Source of the DNA: Isobaculum melis
GTDB lineage: Bacteria > Bacillota > Bacilli > Lactobacillales > Carnobacteriaceae
Assembly: GCF_900111355.1 (NCBI RefSeq)
Contig: NZ_FOHA01000015.1
Coordinates: 10,104 to 62,939, forward strand
Direction: 5' to 3'
DNA: 52,836 nucleotides
Positions 31,604-41,369 of this stretch are shown here, one piece after another. Within the stretch, counting starts at the first letter, position 1, and the number at the start of each line of letters is the position of its first letter. The position numbers and the translations under genes are program-made. The notes below the pieces were generated by a model, which saw nothing but the letters and a program-made list of their open reading frames with translations, was not told the DNA's origin and did no database searches.

Positions 31604-32554
31604 TTAGTTGTTTTTGACGCGATGAATCCCTTGATAAGAATCACGTCGTTTCATTTCTGCATCAATCGCATTCAATACTTCCCATTTTTTTAAGCTCCAC
31701 ATGGGACCAATCAGGGTATCTCTTGGTGCATCTCCGGTTAGGCGATGAATAATGATTTCCTCAGGAATGCTTTCTAGTTGGTCACAAACTAAATTGACAT
31801 AGGTGTCTTTTTCCATGAGTTCTAAGCGTCCTTCATGATAATCCCGCACCATTTTTGTGTTGCGCATTAAATGCATTAAGTGAATTTTAATTCCTTGAAT
31901 ATCAGAATCAAGAACGGTACGACGCACGCTTTCAAGCATCATGTCTGTTGTTTCTCCTGGTAGGCCATTAATTAAATGGGTGCAAACGCGAATGTTGTGC
32001 TTTCTGAGTTTGGCAACACCATCTAAATAGGTTTGATAGTCATGTGCGCGATTAATCAAGCGACTGGTTTCTTCATAAATGGTTTGTAAGCCTAATTCTA
32101 CCCATAAATAGTAGCGCTCATTTAATTCAGCTAAATAATCCACCACATCATCTGGTAAGCAATCAGGTCGTGTGGCAATGGCAATACCAACAACACCAGG
32201 TTCATTCACGACCTGTTCAAAGCGGTGACGCAAGACCTCAACTGGAGCATGTGTATTGGTAAAGTTTTGGAAGTAAGCGATGTATTGATTGGTTTTTGGC
32301 CATTTTTTATGCATCATTTGGACTTCTTTTTGAAATTGGATTGGTAATGGATCTGCGCGATTTCCTGCAAAGTCACCAGAACCAGAAACGCTACAAAAGG
32401 TACAGCCACCATGGGCAACTGTGCCATCTCGATTTGGACAATCAAAGCCGCCATCTAAAGGAACTTTAAAAACTTTATCGCCAAATCGTTGGCGTAAGGC
32501 ATAATTCCATGTGTGATAGCGTTTATTTGGATCATTTGTATATTTAAAATTCAT
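31604..32554 (-). CDS. mnmL: Radical SAM protein MnmL (YtqA, TIGR01212 family)
   Basis: The 316-residue protein has the unusual cluster motif of this family, Cys-x11-Cys-x2-Cys (in CPNRDGTVAHGGCTFC), followed by a radical-SAM barrel and the HLINGLPGET strand. YtqA/MnmL converts cmnm5U to nm5U at the tRNA wobble base, feeding MnmM. ATG at 32554 follows GAGGTGG by about 6 nt; an upstream in-frame start at 32617 adds a non-conserved 21-residue stretch. Confidence 0.88.
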   Translation of the reverse strand: MNFKYTNDPNKRYHTWNYALRQRFGDKVFKVPLDGGFDCPNRDGTVAHGGCTFCSVSGSGDFAGNRADPLPIQFQKEVQMMHKKWPKTNQYIAYFQNFTNTHAPVEVLRHRFEQVVNEPGVVGIAIATRPDCLPDDVVDYLAELNERYYLWVELGLQTIYEETSRLINRAHDYQTYLDGVAKLRKHNIRVCTHLINGLPGETTDMMLESVRRTVLDSDIQGIKIHLMHLMRNTKMVRDYHEGRLELMEKDTYVNLVCDQLESIPEEIIIHRLTGDAPRDTLIGPMWSLKKWEVLNAIDAEMKRRDSYQGIHRVKNN

Positions 32555-32689
32555 TTTTTCCACCTCAATAGCTCTTATTTTACCATGACTTTTGAAGGAT
32601 TTAGTGGAAAATAACAATCTTATGAAAAAAGTTTCTTTTTTCTGGTTTTTTAGTTAGAATGAGGAGGTGAGTTTAGGAGGAATCGGGAT

Positions 32690-33910
32690 ATGTTGAAAAA
32701 AACGGGATTACCAAGAGATTTATGGATTGTTGCCATTGGGATGGTGCTATTATATACAGGCTTATCTTTTATTTGGCCGTTTAATATGCTTTATATGACA
32801 AAAGAGTTAGGGATGTCAGAAACAAGTGCTGCAATGGCTTTATTAATTAATTCTGGAATTGGTATTATTGCAAGCTTAATTGGGGGACTGATTTTTGATC
32901 GCTTATCTGGCTTTATTTCATTAAGTATTGGGACGATTATTTTAGTAGTGACAACAGGCTCCTTATTTTTATTCCATGGCTATCCATTCTTTTTATGGAA
33001 TATTTGGGCTGTGAGTGTGGCAATGGGAATGGTCTTTTCTGGGCTATATGCCGCTGCTGGGCTAACGCATCCGACTGGGGGCAGAACCGGATTTAATAGT
33101 ATTTATGTGGCACAAAATGTTGGCGTTGCAGTAGGACCATTTTTAGCGGGCTTCTTATCTAAAGAGCATTTAGGTAATGTCTATATTGGTGCGTTTGCTT
33201 TTGCAATTATTTATGCAGTATTTTTCTTTATTTTCTTTCCAAAAATTGATTGGAAATCTGAAAAGGTGGCAAGTAGTGAAACGAAGCATCATCAAAAAGG
33301 TGGGGTGAGAGAGCATCCAACTAAATTTGGTGTTTTAGCGATGCTCCTTTTATTATTAACCTATTTATTCTGCCAATTACCTCATGTACAATGGCAGTCG
33401 AATTTGTCCACTTATATGGTACAAGTCAAAGGGCTAACCAATGGTGAATATGGCAATTTATGGAGTATTAATGGTGGCTTAATCGTACTAGGACAGCTCT
33501 TCTTAATTCCACTAGTGCGCAAATTTAAAGAGCGCTTAAAAGTTCAAATTTATATTGGGATTGCTTTGTTTACCTTATCTTTTGTGGTTGCGATGCAGGC
33601 TTCACATTATACTGGTTTTTTAATCGGAATGATTTTCCTAACCTTAGGAGAAATGTTTGCTTGGCCAGCTATTCCAACGATTGCTTATCAGCTAGCACCA
33701 AAAGGACATGCTGGTTTGTATCAAGGACTAGTCAATGGTGTTGCAACAGCTGCTAGAATGTTAGCGCCTTATTTAGGGGCAATTGTTGTGACACAGCTTG
33801 GTGGAATTCAAGCGTTGTTTGTAGCAATTTTCATTTTATTGGCGTTGGCTGTTATCAGTATTACTTTACAGCAAAGAGTGCAACGTTTAGATGAAAAAAG
33901 AAGTAAATGA
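32690..33910 (+). CDS. MFS transporter
   Basis: The 406-residue protein has 12 predicted spans and a motif-A-like loop (GGLIFDRLSG) after span 2. Spans 6 and 7 are joined by a charged loop of about 35 residues. TTTAGGAGG lies about 11 nt before ATG. Its substrate cannot be inferred; neighbours are unrelated. Confidence 0.85.
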   Translation: MLKKTGLPRDLWIVAIGMVLLYTGLSFIWPFNMLYMTKELGMSETSAAMALLINSGIGIIASLIGGLIFDRLSGFISLSIGTIILVVTTGSLFLFHGYPFFLWNIWAVSVAMGMVFSGLYAAAGLTHPTGGRTGFNSIYVAQNVGVAVGPFLAGFLSKEHLGNVYIGAFAFAIIYAVFFFIFFPKIDWKSEKVASSETKHHQKGGVREHPTKFGVLAMLLLLLTYLFCQLPHVQWQSNLSTYMVQVKGLTNGEYGNLWSINGGLIVLGQLFLIPLVRKFKERLKVQIYIGIALFTLSFVVAMQASHYTGFLIGMIFLTLGEMFAWPAIPTIAYQLAPKGHAGLYQGLVNGVATAARMLAPYLGAIVVTQLGGIQALFVAIFILLALAVISITLQQRVQRLDEKRSK

Positions 33911-33911
33911 C

Positions 33912-33981
33912 CTAGGCGTGTCTGAAAACTACGGTGGCATCGCGAAAATATTCGCCAATGTAGTTTTCAGATACGGTCTAG
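33912..33981. repeat. 70-bp palindrome between converging genes
   Basis: TCTGAAAACTAC (33921-33932) pairs with GTAGTTTTCAGA (33960-33971), extended outward by CGTG/TACG and inward by GCGAA/TTCGC. Both ends read CTAG. It fills the gap between the MFS and PAP2 stop codons. It may end both transcripts, but the lack of a T run and the CTAG ends also suit a small repeat element. Confidence 0.6.
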
Positions 33982-34614
33982 TCAGTTACTTCTTTTTTTG
34001 AATAACGGGACTGTGAAACATAGCCAAGTTAAAGCTAATAGATAACCACCTAAAATATCACTAGGATAGTGAACGCCTAAGTAAATTCGGCTGATACCTA
34101 TCATGAGAATCATGATGCTAGCTAAACAAATTAAACTTGTTTTTAACCAGCGATTTTGAATCGTTTGATAGCTGAGGTAGATAAGACTACCAAAGAACAT
34201 CATGGAAGCCATTGAATGACCACTAGGAAAACTCCAGCTTTTTTCTACTACTAAATGGGTTAAATCTGGTCTTGGACGTCTAAAGATTTCTTTCATGATT
34301 TTATTTAATAATCCTGCACCCAATGCCATGTTTTGGACAAACCATAAGCTAACTGTTATTTCTTTCTTTTTCAAAAGAAAAAGCACAATCACTGCAGAGA
34401 GTAGTACAACAACCAAAGGATTGCCAAGTTGTGTGAGGCTTTTAAAAAAGGTTGTTTTCAAATCAGTCATATTGCCTCGAACCCATGAAGTGATGGTTGT
34501 GTCAAATTGTTGCCGTAGGGCTGTGTTTTTTTGAATATTAAATGCGATAAAGCTAAATAATGAAAGTGGCAACAGCCAAGAAATACCCCATGTCCATTTG
34601 TTTTTTATTTGCAT
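33982..34614 (-). CDS. PAP2-family membrane phosphatase
   Basis: The 210-residue protein has about five to six spans and the three phosphatase motifs: KEIFRRPRP, then FPSGHS and RIYLGVHYPSD. Family members dephosphorylate undecaprenyl pyrophosphate or phosphatidic-acid-type lipids at the membrane. AAAGGAGCT lies upstream of the ATG. Which lipid is used cannot be told from the sequence. Confidence 0.92.
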   Translation of the reverse strand: MQIKNKWTWGISWLLPLSLFSFIAFNIQKNTALRQQFDTTITSWVRGNMTDLKTTFFKSLTQLGNPLVVVLLSAVIVLFLLKKKEITVSLWFVQNMALGAGLLNKIMKEIFRRPRPDLTHLVVEKSWSFPSGHSMASMMFFGSLIYLSYQTIQNRWLKTSLICLASIMILMIGISRIYLGVHYPSDILGGYLLALTWLCFTVPLFKKRSN

Positions 34615-34662
34615 AAAAAGCTCCTTTAAGTTCTGTCTTGCATCTCATAATTGTACCATAAA

Positions 34663-34714
34663 ATCAAAAAATAGCGTAAGAAGTTTGACAAGTTGTCTTG
34701 CTTCTTACGCTATT
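34663..34714. terminator. Bidirectional terminator after the adhesin gene
   Basis: AATAGCGTAAGAAG (34670-34683) and CTTCTTACGCTATT (34701-34714) make a perfect 14-bp stem with a nested GACAA/TTGTC hairpin. The leftward strand, which carries the adhesin transcript, continues into TTTTTTG. Confidence 0.88.
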
Positions 34715-34743
34715 AATATGCTATTTTTTTGGTGTGCTAAATG

Positions 34744-37700
34744 TTACTTATCTTCACCAAGTATACGTTTTTTTACAAACCATAAACCAATGGCAATTGT
34801 GACGAAGGCGGAACCTGCTATAGTCCAAGCAATAGAGCCTTTTTCACCAGTATTTGGTAGGGTTTTTGTTGTAGATCTAGTAGTTGTTTTAGTTATCGTG
34901 TTTTGTGTGCTTGTTCCGGTTCCTATAGTGCCATTACCAGTATTTCCTGTACCATTACCATTTCCGTTGCCGTTACCACCAGTAGTCGTTTTAGCTAAAA
35001 CGGTTGTTTGGACAGTTGTACTGTTACGCTCTATCTGATTGTTTGTTCCTTGAGTGAAGGCTGTGACAACATCTCCCGTTTTTATGCGGTTGTTAGAGAG
35101 ATCAGTAGTGTATGAGCCTACGACAGGAGCTGCGAATAATGAGAAGGTAGCAACTGTGTTGGGAACCGTAACAGGTGCTTTAATCACTGTACCATCTGCT
35201 AATGTTACATTAACAGTGAAGGTGCTCGCTTCAGGAATTGGTGCTTCTAATAAAACAGTCCCAGTAATCGTTTGATCGCCTTCATGAATGGTTGGTAAGA
35301 CAGGTGGTGCAATCAAGTATTTGCTCCAATCCATTCCTAAAGCAGGTAGAATCGTACTGCTTACTGGTAAACTCATTTTCGTACGGCCTTCATTTGTTCC
35401 CTTGATAACAGTTGTTACGGTATCACCAGCAGTGAGCGTTTTGCCATTTAATGGAACTGAGAAAGTCCCATCGGCATTTAAAGCTGCTGATGCAGTAGAG
35501 GCATCCGGTAAAGTCACAATGGCTTCAAGTGTTGTCCCAGCAGGAGGTGGTGTCGCCATGCGCATATTACCTGTTACCTCAGTATCATCTGCATAAATAG
35601 GATGAACGGTTGGTAGTGCAAGCGCATAATTAAGCCAATTATCGGTATCATCACCAGCTAAAACAATTGTATCGACTGTTGCACTTGTTTTTTCAACCCC
35701 AGCATTTGTACCACTAATTTGAGTTTTTACAATGCTATCTTTTGTTAATGTGATACCTGTTAAATCGACAATGAATTGACCATCTTCGTTAACAGTTGCT
35801 TGCTTCGTTGTTAAATCAGGTAAAGTCACCACTGCTTTAAAAGTCGAACCTGTAGGGATAGGAGTAGTCAGTGTCACACTACCTTTTAATTCAGTATCTC
35901 CTACATGTAACGGCTGAATAGTTGGTGTTGTGATGTCATAAGCTGCCCAACTAGGCTCAATTGTTATTGTGACAGGAATACTTTCTTTTGTTTCATCATT
36001 ATGAGTTGCAAGAATCACAACAGAGATTGTTTCTCCAGCATTTAATGTGCCATTACCTAGAGGAACAGAGAAAGTACCATCAGGATTCACTGTCGCAGTT
36101 ACTTTAGAGCCATCTGGTAAAGTGACAACTGCTTCAAACATTGTGTTAGCTGGAATCGGTGTAGTAAGAGTGACATGGCCAGTTACAGCTGTGTCGTCAA
36201 CAGTTACTGGATTCACAGTAGGTGTTGCAACCACATAATTTTGCCAAATTGGATCAATCGTGTTATCTACAATGGTAACAATAGTCGGTCCGTTTTTCAC
36301 ATGACCAGCATTTTCACCTTGAATAAAGGTTGTGACTGAACCCCCAGCAGTTAGTGTATGACCAGCAGTAGAAATCGTAAATGTGCCATCCTCAGCAACA
36401 GCTGCCTCTAATTGTGTACTATCAGGTAATGTCACAATTGCTTTAAATAAACTGTTTGGAGGAACGGGTGTCATCAAGTTTACTTTTCCTTTAATGGTTG
36501 TATCATCTGCAACAATTGGCTCAACTGTAGGAGGTGCAATTTGATAGACTTCCCAAGCAGGATCGACACCTTGTGAAACGGTTGTAGAAATAGGGTTGCT
36601 GTCTTTAGTGACGCCAGCATTTGTACCTTGAATGATAGTAGAAAGTACATCGTTAGCTTGAAGTGTCACCCCAGCTAAAGGAATAGCGAAAGTGCCATCA
36701 GGATTGACAGTTGCATTGACTTTAGAGCCATCAGGTAAAGTTACAATTGCCTCAAAGGTACTGTTTGGAGGAATCGGTGCATTTAAAGTCACTTTTCCAC
36801 TAACAGTAGTTGCATTTGTATCAATCGGTTCAACAACAGGATCAGCAATTACATAAGCCGCCCAAGCAGGATCCACACCTTGTGAAACGGTTGTAGAAAC
36901 AGGCTGACTATCTTTTGTAACCCCAGCATTTGTCCCTTGAATAATGGTAGAAAGGACATCCCCAGTTTGAAGAATCACCCCAGCTAAAGGAACAGCGAAA
37001 GTACCATCTGGATTAACAGTTGCATTGACTTTAGAGCCATCAGGTAAAGTTACGATCGCTTCAAAGGTACTGTTTGGAGGAATTGGTGTATTTAATGTGA
37101 CCTTTCCATTAACAGAAGTTGCGTTTGTATCCACAGGTTCGACAACAGGATCAGCAATTACATAAGCTTCCCAAGCAGGATCAACGCCTAGTGTAACAGT
37201 AGTCGAAACAGGTGCACTATCCTTTGTTCCATCAGCATTTGTTCCACGAATAATGGTGGAAAGTACATCCCCAGATTGAAGTGTCACACCATCTAAAGGA
37301 ACCGCAAATGTGCCGTCAGGATTGACTGTTGCACTGATTTTAGACCCATCAGGTAGTGTTACAATGGCTTCAAAAGTAGCGTCAACAGGAATTGGCTGAG
37401 TCAGTGTTACATGACCAGTCACTTCAGTTGCATTTGTATCAATTGGATTGACAGTAGGTGTACCAACTGTATAATTTTCCCAACTAGGAGCAACCATTAC
37501 TGTCACAGCCGTACTATCCTTTGTTTCACCATTATGTGTTGCACGAATAATGGTAGAAAGCATCTCTCCAGCTGTTGGTGTATAGCTACCAAAAGGAACT
37601 AGAATATTTCCAGAAGCATCAACGGGACCAGTTACAGTTGTCTGATCAGGTAAGGTAACGATGGCTTCAAAAGTCGTGCCAACAGGTATGGGTAGAGTTG

Positions 37701-40002
37701 GAATCATTTTTCCAGTTAAAGTTGTCTGACCTTCTCTAACAGGTTGAACAGTTGGTGCTGCAACAAGGTAACTTGTCCAAAGTGGGTCAACGATATTGTC
37801 AACAATTGTGACCACAGAAGGACCATTTTTTAGATCGCCAGCATTACTTCCTTCAATGAGTGTAGAAACTGTATCCCCAACATTTAAAGTATGCCCATTT
37901 AAAGGAATGGTAAAAGTTCCATCCCCAGCGACAACAGCATTTAATTTCGCCCCATCTGGTAAAGTCGCAATGGCTTTAAATGTGCTGTTAGGAGGGATTG
38001 GCGTTGTTAGGACAACTTTCCCTGTGATATCAAAATCATTTGAATCAATTGGATTAACATTTGGTGCGGTTATTTGATAGTCAGCCCATGCAGGGTCTAC
38101 TCCTAATCTGACAGTAGTAGAAATTGGATTGCTATCTTTAGTGACGCCAGCGTTTGTTCCTTGAATAATGGTAGAAAGGATATCACCAGCTTGTAGTGTT
38201 ATCCCGCCTAAAGGAACAGCGAAAGTGCCATCAGGATTGACTGTTGCATTGACTTTAGACCCATCTGGTAAAGTCACAATCGCTTCAAAGGTACTGTTAG
38301 GAGGAATTGGCGTGTTTAACGTAACTTTTCCAATAGCAGCCGTTGCATTTGTATCAACAGGTTCGACAGCAGGATCAGCAATGATATAAGCCGCCCAAGC
38401 AGGATCCACACCTTGTGAAACAGTTGTCGAAACAGGTGTACTATCTTTTGTAACCCCAGCATTTGTTCCTTGAATAATGGTTGAAAGCACATCTCCAGCT
38501 TGTAGTGTAACACCACCTAAAGGAGCAGAGAATGAGCCATCAGGATTGACCATTGTATTCACTTTAGATCCATCTGGTAAAGTCACAATCGCTTCAAAGG
38601 TACTGTTAGGAGGAACGGGTGTGTTTAATGTTACTTTTCCATTAACAGTAGTTGCATTTGTATCAATAGGTGCGACAACAGGTGGGGCAATCGTATAAGC
38701 CGCCCAAGCAGGATCTACACCCTGTGTTACTGTAATAGGAACTGCGGTACTGTCTTTTACAATGCCCATATTTGTTCCACGAATGATGGTAGATAATGTC
38801 TCCCCATTTTGAGGGAGATAGCCAGTGAATGGAACCGTGAATGAACCATCAGGATTAACAGGTGCAGTTAAGGTTGTATTGTCAGGGAAGGTCACAACTG
38901 CTTCAAAGGTAGAGCCATTTGGAATTGGTGTATTCAGTACAACATTTCCTGAAAGACCAGTTGCATTTGTATCTACGGGTTGAATGGTTGGACTTGCCAC
39001 CAGATAGCTATTCCAATCAGTAGCGAAGTTTAAGGTAACATTTGCTCCCTCTGAATTGATTAAACTAAGAAGATTAGCATTAATCAGTGGTGTATTCACA
39101 GTGGCAGCATGAATCGTTGCTTGTGCTGTACCTGGAGGTTGCACTTCAAATCTTGCACGATAAGTGTTTTGACCAAGTAAGCTAGCACTGAAAAAGTCAT
39201 CTAATACATTACTGGTTCCACCTACAATCGCTGTTACAACAGTTAAAATTGGATTTAAAGCCAATTGCAATGTATCTAAAGCAGCACGAACAGGAGCACC
39301 AATCAGCCCACCAGGAACGGTATTTCTGACAGTAGTAATGGCAGCTTGTACCGTATTAAATAATGCGGCATAAGTTGTTTTGACATAGCTGCCTAAGCCA
39401 CTTGTATAATCCACACTAATACTTGAACCATCTGGTGAAACAGTTCCTGTCACGGTAGTGTTATAGTCGCCAAAGGTTTGTAGGCTTTGCAGTTGAGTAA
39501 TGGCATCGACAATAGGCGTTAAATTAACCCCAGCAACTGCGGCGACTGTTTTTAAAGCATTCAAGGCTGTATTTAAGGTGCCAAGCAATAATTTGACTGC
39601 AGGTAAATCGGCAGGTGTAAAAGGTAAGAATTTAACATTGATATCGACTGTGGCATTCCCAACTACTTTGCCTTTTAACTCAGGTGGCAGGCTAAATACC
39701 ACAACTTTGGAGTCTGCTAACCCAACAGAAGCTAGTGCTTCTCCTGTGAAAGTTAAGTCCACATCATAGTTACCGTTTTCATTTGGGACCATATCGACAC
39801 TAGGTTTTGAAGTTAAAGAGGTGTTTGATAAAATATTGACATCAGCTAAGCCGGCTGCGCTGACCTTACTTTGCTGAAAGAGAATTTGACCATTTTGGAT
39901 AATTGGTGTAAATGGTGATAGGAATAAGACAGATGCTGCTAAAACAATAAAACCTTTGTTGAGATGCTTCTTGAATGCTTTTTTCTTTTTGGGTTCATTC
40001 AT
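34744..40002 (-). CDS. Large LPXTG-anchored repeat adhesin
   Basis: The 1752-residue protein has a signal peptide with a long basic start (ends near residue 50), an Ala/Val/Leu-rich amino-terminal domain of about 280 residues without repeats, 13 Ig-like repeats of about 100 residues each beginning with a W-x-x-Y motif and carrying FEAIVTLPDGSK and NPDGTF signatures, a Gly/Asn/Thr linker (GNGNGNGTG), LPNTG at 1715-1719, a hydrophobic helix and a charged tail. Sortase should fix it to the wall and the repeats should hold the amino-terminal domain outward. GGAGGAG precedes ATG. It has its own promoter (40129-40100) and terminator. Ligand unknown. Confidence 0.92.
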   Translation of the reverse strand: MNEPKKKKAFKKHLNKGFIVLAASVLFLSPFTPIIQNGQILFQQSKVSAAGLADVNILSNTSLTSKPSVDMVPNENGNYDVDLTFTGEALASVGLADSKVVVFSLPPELKGKVVGNATVDINVKFLPFTPADLPAVKLLLGTLNTALNALKTVAAVAGVNLTPIVDAITQLQSLQTFGDYNTTVTGTVSPDGSSISVDYTSGLGSYVKTTYAALFNTVQAAITTVRNTVPGGLIGAPVRAALDTLQLALNPILTVVTAIVGGTSNVLDDFFSASLLGQNTYRARFEVQPPGTAQATIHAATVNTPLINANLLSLINSEGANVTLNFATDWNSYLVASPTIQPVDTNATGLSGNVVLNTPIPNGSTFEAVVTFPDNTTLTAPVNPDGSFTVPFTGYLPQNGETLSTIIRGTNMGIVKDSTAVPITVTQGVDPAWAAYTIAPPVVAPIDTNATTVNGKVTLNTPVPPNSTFEAIVTLPDGSKVNTMVNPDGSFSAPLGGVTLQAGDVLSTIIQGTNAGVTKDSTPVSTTVSQGVDPAWAAYIIADPAVEPVDTNATAAIGKVTLNTPIPPNSTFEAIVTLPDGSKVNATVNPDGTFAVPLGGITLQAGDILSTIIQGTNAGVTKDSNPISTTVRLGVDPAWADYQITAPNVNPIDSNDFDITGKVVLTTPIPPNSTFKAIATLPDGAKLNAVVAGDGTFTIPLNGHTLNVGDTVSTLIEGSNAGDLKNGPSVVTIVDNIVDPLWTSYLVAAPTVQPVREGQTTLTGKMIPTLPIPVGTTFEAIVTLPDQTTVTGPVDASGNILVPFGSYTPTAGEMLSTIIRATHNGETKDSTAVTVMVAPSWENYTVGTPTVNPIDTNATEVTGHVTLTQPIPVDATFEAIVTLPDGSKISATVNPDGTFAVPLDGVTLQSGDVLSTIIRGTNADGTKDSAPVSTTVTLGVDPAWEAYVIADPVVEPVDTNATSVNGKVTLNTPIPPNSTFEAIVTLPDGSKVNATVNPDGTFAVPLAGVILQTGDVLSTIIQGTNAGVTKDSQPVSTTVSQGVDPAWAAYVIADPVVEPIDTNATTVSGKVTLNAPIPPNSTFEAIVTLPDGSKVNATVNPDGTFAIPLAGVTLQANDVLSTIIQGTNAGVTKDSNPISTTVSQGVDPAWEVYQIAPPTVEPIVADDTTIKGKVNLMTPVPPNSLFKAIVTLPDSTQLEAAVAEDGTFTISTAGHTLTAGGSVTTFIQGENAGHVKNGPTIVTIVDNTIDPIWQNYVVATPTVNPVTVDDTAVTGHVTLTTPIPANTMFEAVVTLPDGSKVTATVNPDGTFSVPLGNGTLNAGETISVVILATHNDETKESIPVTITIEPSWAAYDITTPTIQPLHVGDTELKGSVTLTTPIPTGSTFKAVVTLPDLTTKQATVNEDGQFIVDLTGITLTKDSIVKTQISGTNAGVEKTSATVDTIVLAGDDTDNWLNYALALPTVHPIYADDTEVTGNMRMATPPPAGTTLEAIVTLPDASTASAALNADGTFSVPLNGKTLTAGDTVTTVIKGTNEGRTKMSLPVSSTILPALGMDWSKYLIAPPVLPTIHEGDQTITGTVLLEAPIPEASTFTVNVTLADGTVIKAPVTVPNTVATFSLFAAPVVGSYTTDLSNNRIKTGDVVTAFTQGTNNQIERNSTTVQTTVLAKTTTGGNGNGNGNGTGNTGNGTIGTGTSTQNTITKTTTRSTTKTLPNTGEKGSIAWTIAGSAFVTIAIGLWFVKKRILGEDK
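35950..39015 (-). repeat. Two five-repeat blocks of 1533 bp each inside the adhesin
   Basis: Repeats 1-5 (39015 to 37483) and 6-10 (37482 to 35950) are each exactly 511 codons. Matching members share private features: 4 and 9 end in KNGP and VTIVDN, 5 and 10 contain THN(G/D)ETK and lack the GVDP linker, and 2-3 resemble 7-8. The array therefore arose by duplicating a block of five. Repeats 11-13 follow and are more divergent. Confidence 0.85.
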
Positions 40003-40099
40003 TTTGGTACTCCTCCTCTAAATAAGACTCGCCGAACTATTTATGGAAAAAATACGGTGCCCAACACGTTTTTAGCCATTCCTCCTTTTTGATGACGTT

Positions 40100-40129
40100 A
40101 GTATATTCATAACGTTTTGATACTGTCAA
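40100..40129 (-). promoter_or_regulatory. Adhesin promoter
   Basis: On the leftward strand TTGACA (40129-40124) and TATACT (40105-40100) are 18 bp apart, leaving a 5' leader of roughly 90 nt before the adhesin ATG. Confidence 0.8.
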
Positions 40130-40423
40130 ATTACCACATTTTATGTAGGAAACAAAATAAAAAGCCTTTTCATTTTTTTGAAGGCTTTTTACTTGATTTA
40201 TTTATTTTTTTGTTTATTATGGATGCTTTTCTATTCATTTAATTTCTTTTTATTTCGCTTTGTGAAAACTTTTTCATTTGATTTTTTTGAATTATTAATG
40301 AAATGACTTCTTTTTTATAAATACTTTATTCTATTTTTTTTTCAAAAAAACCTTATAATCTATTACTATATCTATAGAAGCATTTTTTATAGAGAATTCT
40401 ATTTATTTCTATATTTATATTGG

Positions 40424-40455
40424 AAAAACCACAATCGTTTGATTGTGGTTTTTTA
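40424..40455. terminator. Terminator after the DUF4097 gene
   Basis: AAAAACCACAATC (40424-40436) and GATTGTGGTTTTT (40441-40453) pair perfectly over 13 bp with a 4-nt loop, with T tracts on both strands. It lies directly after the leftward stop codon. Confidence 0.9.
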
Positions 40456-41367
40456 TTAGTCGTCATCGTCATCAACAGAGAATGAAATGTTTCCGCTAGA
40501 CGTTCTTAATTTAATTTTAGCTGAACCTTTACCGAATGTTTTTTGCGATACATTATCCATATTATCTAATTGAATATAACCACTAGAGGTTTTGGCTTCA
40601 ATCGTTGCATCTTTAGGCTCATGGTCTAGAGAAAGTTCAATATTTCCAGAAGTCGCTTCAAAATCAATCTCTTGATCTAACCTATTATTTGACAAATAAA
40701 TATTTCCAGAAGTAACATTTCCTTTAACTGTTCCAAATAAATCCTCGAGGATAATATTTCCAGAACGTGCTTCAAAAGTAATTTTATTGGCAATAATGTC
40801 ATCTAAGTCAATATTGCCAGAAGTAGTTTTAACTGAAAGTTTATCTGTACTTAAGTCAGAGATTTCTACATTTCCGCTGTTTGTTACGACCTTCACCTGT
40901 TTCATTGAAAGCTCATCATCAATAATTAGATTAGCAGAGGTTCCTTTAATTTCAAGATTTTGAATGGATTTTGGTAAATAAATATCTACCTTTACATTTG
41001 GACTAAAATCAAATTCCATAAATAAAAGATCAATCTCAAAGTCAAATTGGTCAAAGAAACCTGGTGGGGTAGAAGTGACAAGCATTTCTACTTTGTCTTT
41101 TGAATAATTTGTCTTAATCGGTGTTCTTTCAAGGTCTGTTCCTGATAAAAATACTTCAATTTGATCAGAATTTGTATAATGAATGGTAGTATCTCCACGA
41201 TTTCCAATGTCTAGAGTAAGGGTATCGAGATTTTTTGTTTCATAAGTTTCTTCATAATTCTGGATATCACGCCTTACTTTTGTGAAATTAAGTCCAACGC
41301 CAACTGAGCCAATAATGATTAGAAGAATAGCTAATGAAACAATAAAGCTAGTCTTTTTCTTTTTCAT
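40456..41367 (-). CDS. DUF4097-family membrane-anchored beta-solenoid protein
   Basis: The 303-residue protein has a membrane anchor at residues 8-27 and, from about residue 150, seven turns with a TSGNI-like motif (NSGNVEI, TSGNIDL, RSGNIIL, TSGNIYL, TSGNIEL, SSGYIQL, SSGNISF), each about 22-27 residues apart. That is the DUF4097 right-handed beta-solenoid found in LiaX-like envelope-stress proteins. It ends in an Asp cluster. It is 2 bp after the DUF1700 gene, the usual partner. Role in envelope sensing is inference from the family. Confidence 0.88.
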   Translation of the reverse strand: MKKKKTSFIVSLAILLIIIGSVGVGLNFTKVRRDIQNYEETYETKNLDTLTLDIGNRGDTTIHYTNSDQIEVFLSGTDLERTPIKTNYSKDKVEMLVTSTPPGFFDQFDFEIDLLFMEFDFSPNVKVDIYLPKSIQNLEIKGTSANLIIDDELSMKQVKVVTNSGNVEISDLSTDKLSVKTTSGNIDLDDIIANKITFEARSGNIILEDLFGTVKGNVTSGNIYLSNNRLDQEIDFEATSGNIELSLDHEPKDATIEAKTSSGYIQLDNMDNVSQKTFGKGSAKIKLRTSSGNISFSVDDDDD

Positions 41368-41369
41368 GT

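Larger units (their letters stand above)
40003..40455. other. 453-bp AT-rich gap upstream of the adhesin
   Basis: It contains the adhesin promoter and leader, a hairpin AAAAAGCCTT/AAGGCTTTTT (40159-40190), an extremely AT-rich core (40200-40420) with no gene, and the terminator at 40424-40455. Confidence 0.8.

Noticed and set aside
35242-39020. Direct repeats that might be a CRISPR array
   Set aside because: The unit is about 300 bp, keeps one reading frame throughout, and encodes Ig-like domains; there are no short repeats with unique spacers and no cas genes.
34598-39769. Many rightward open frames through the adhesin gene
   Set aside because: They repeat with the adhesin's own period, have no ribosome sites, and are antisense shadows of a clear repeat protein.
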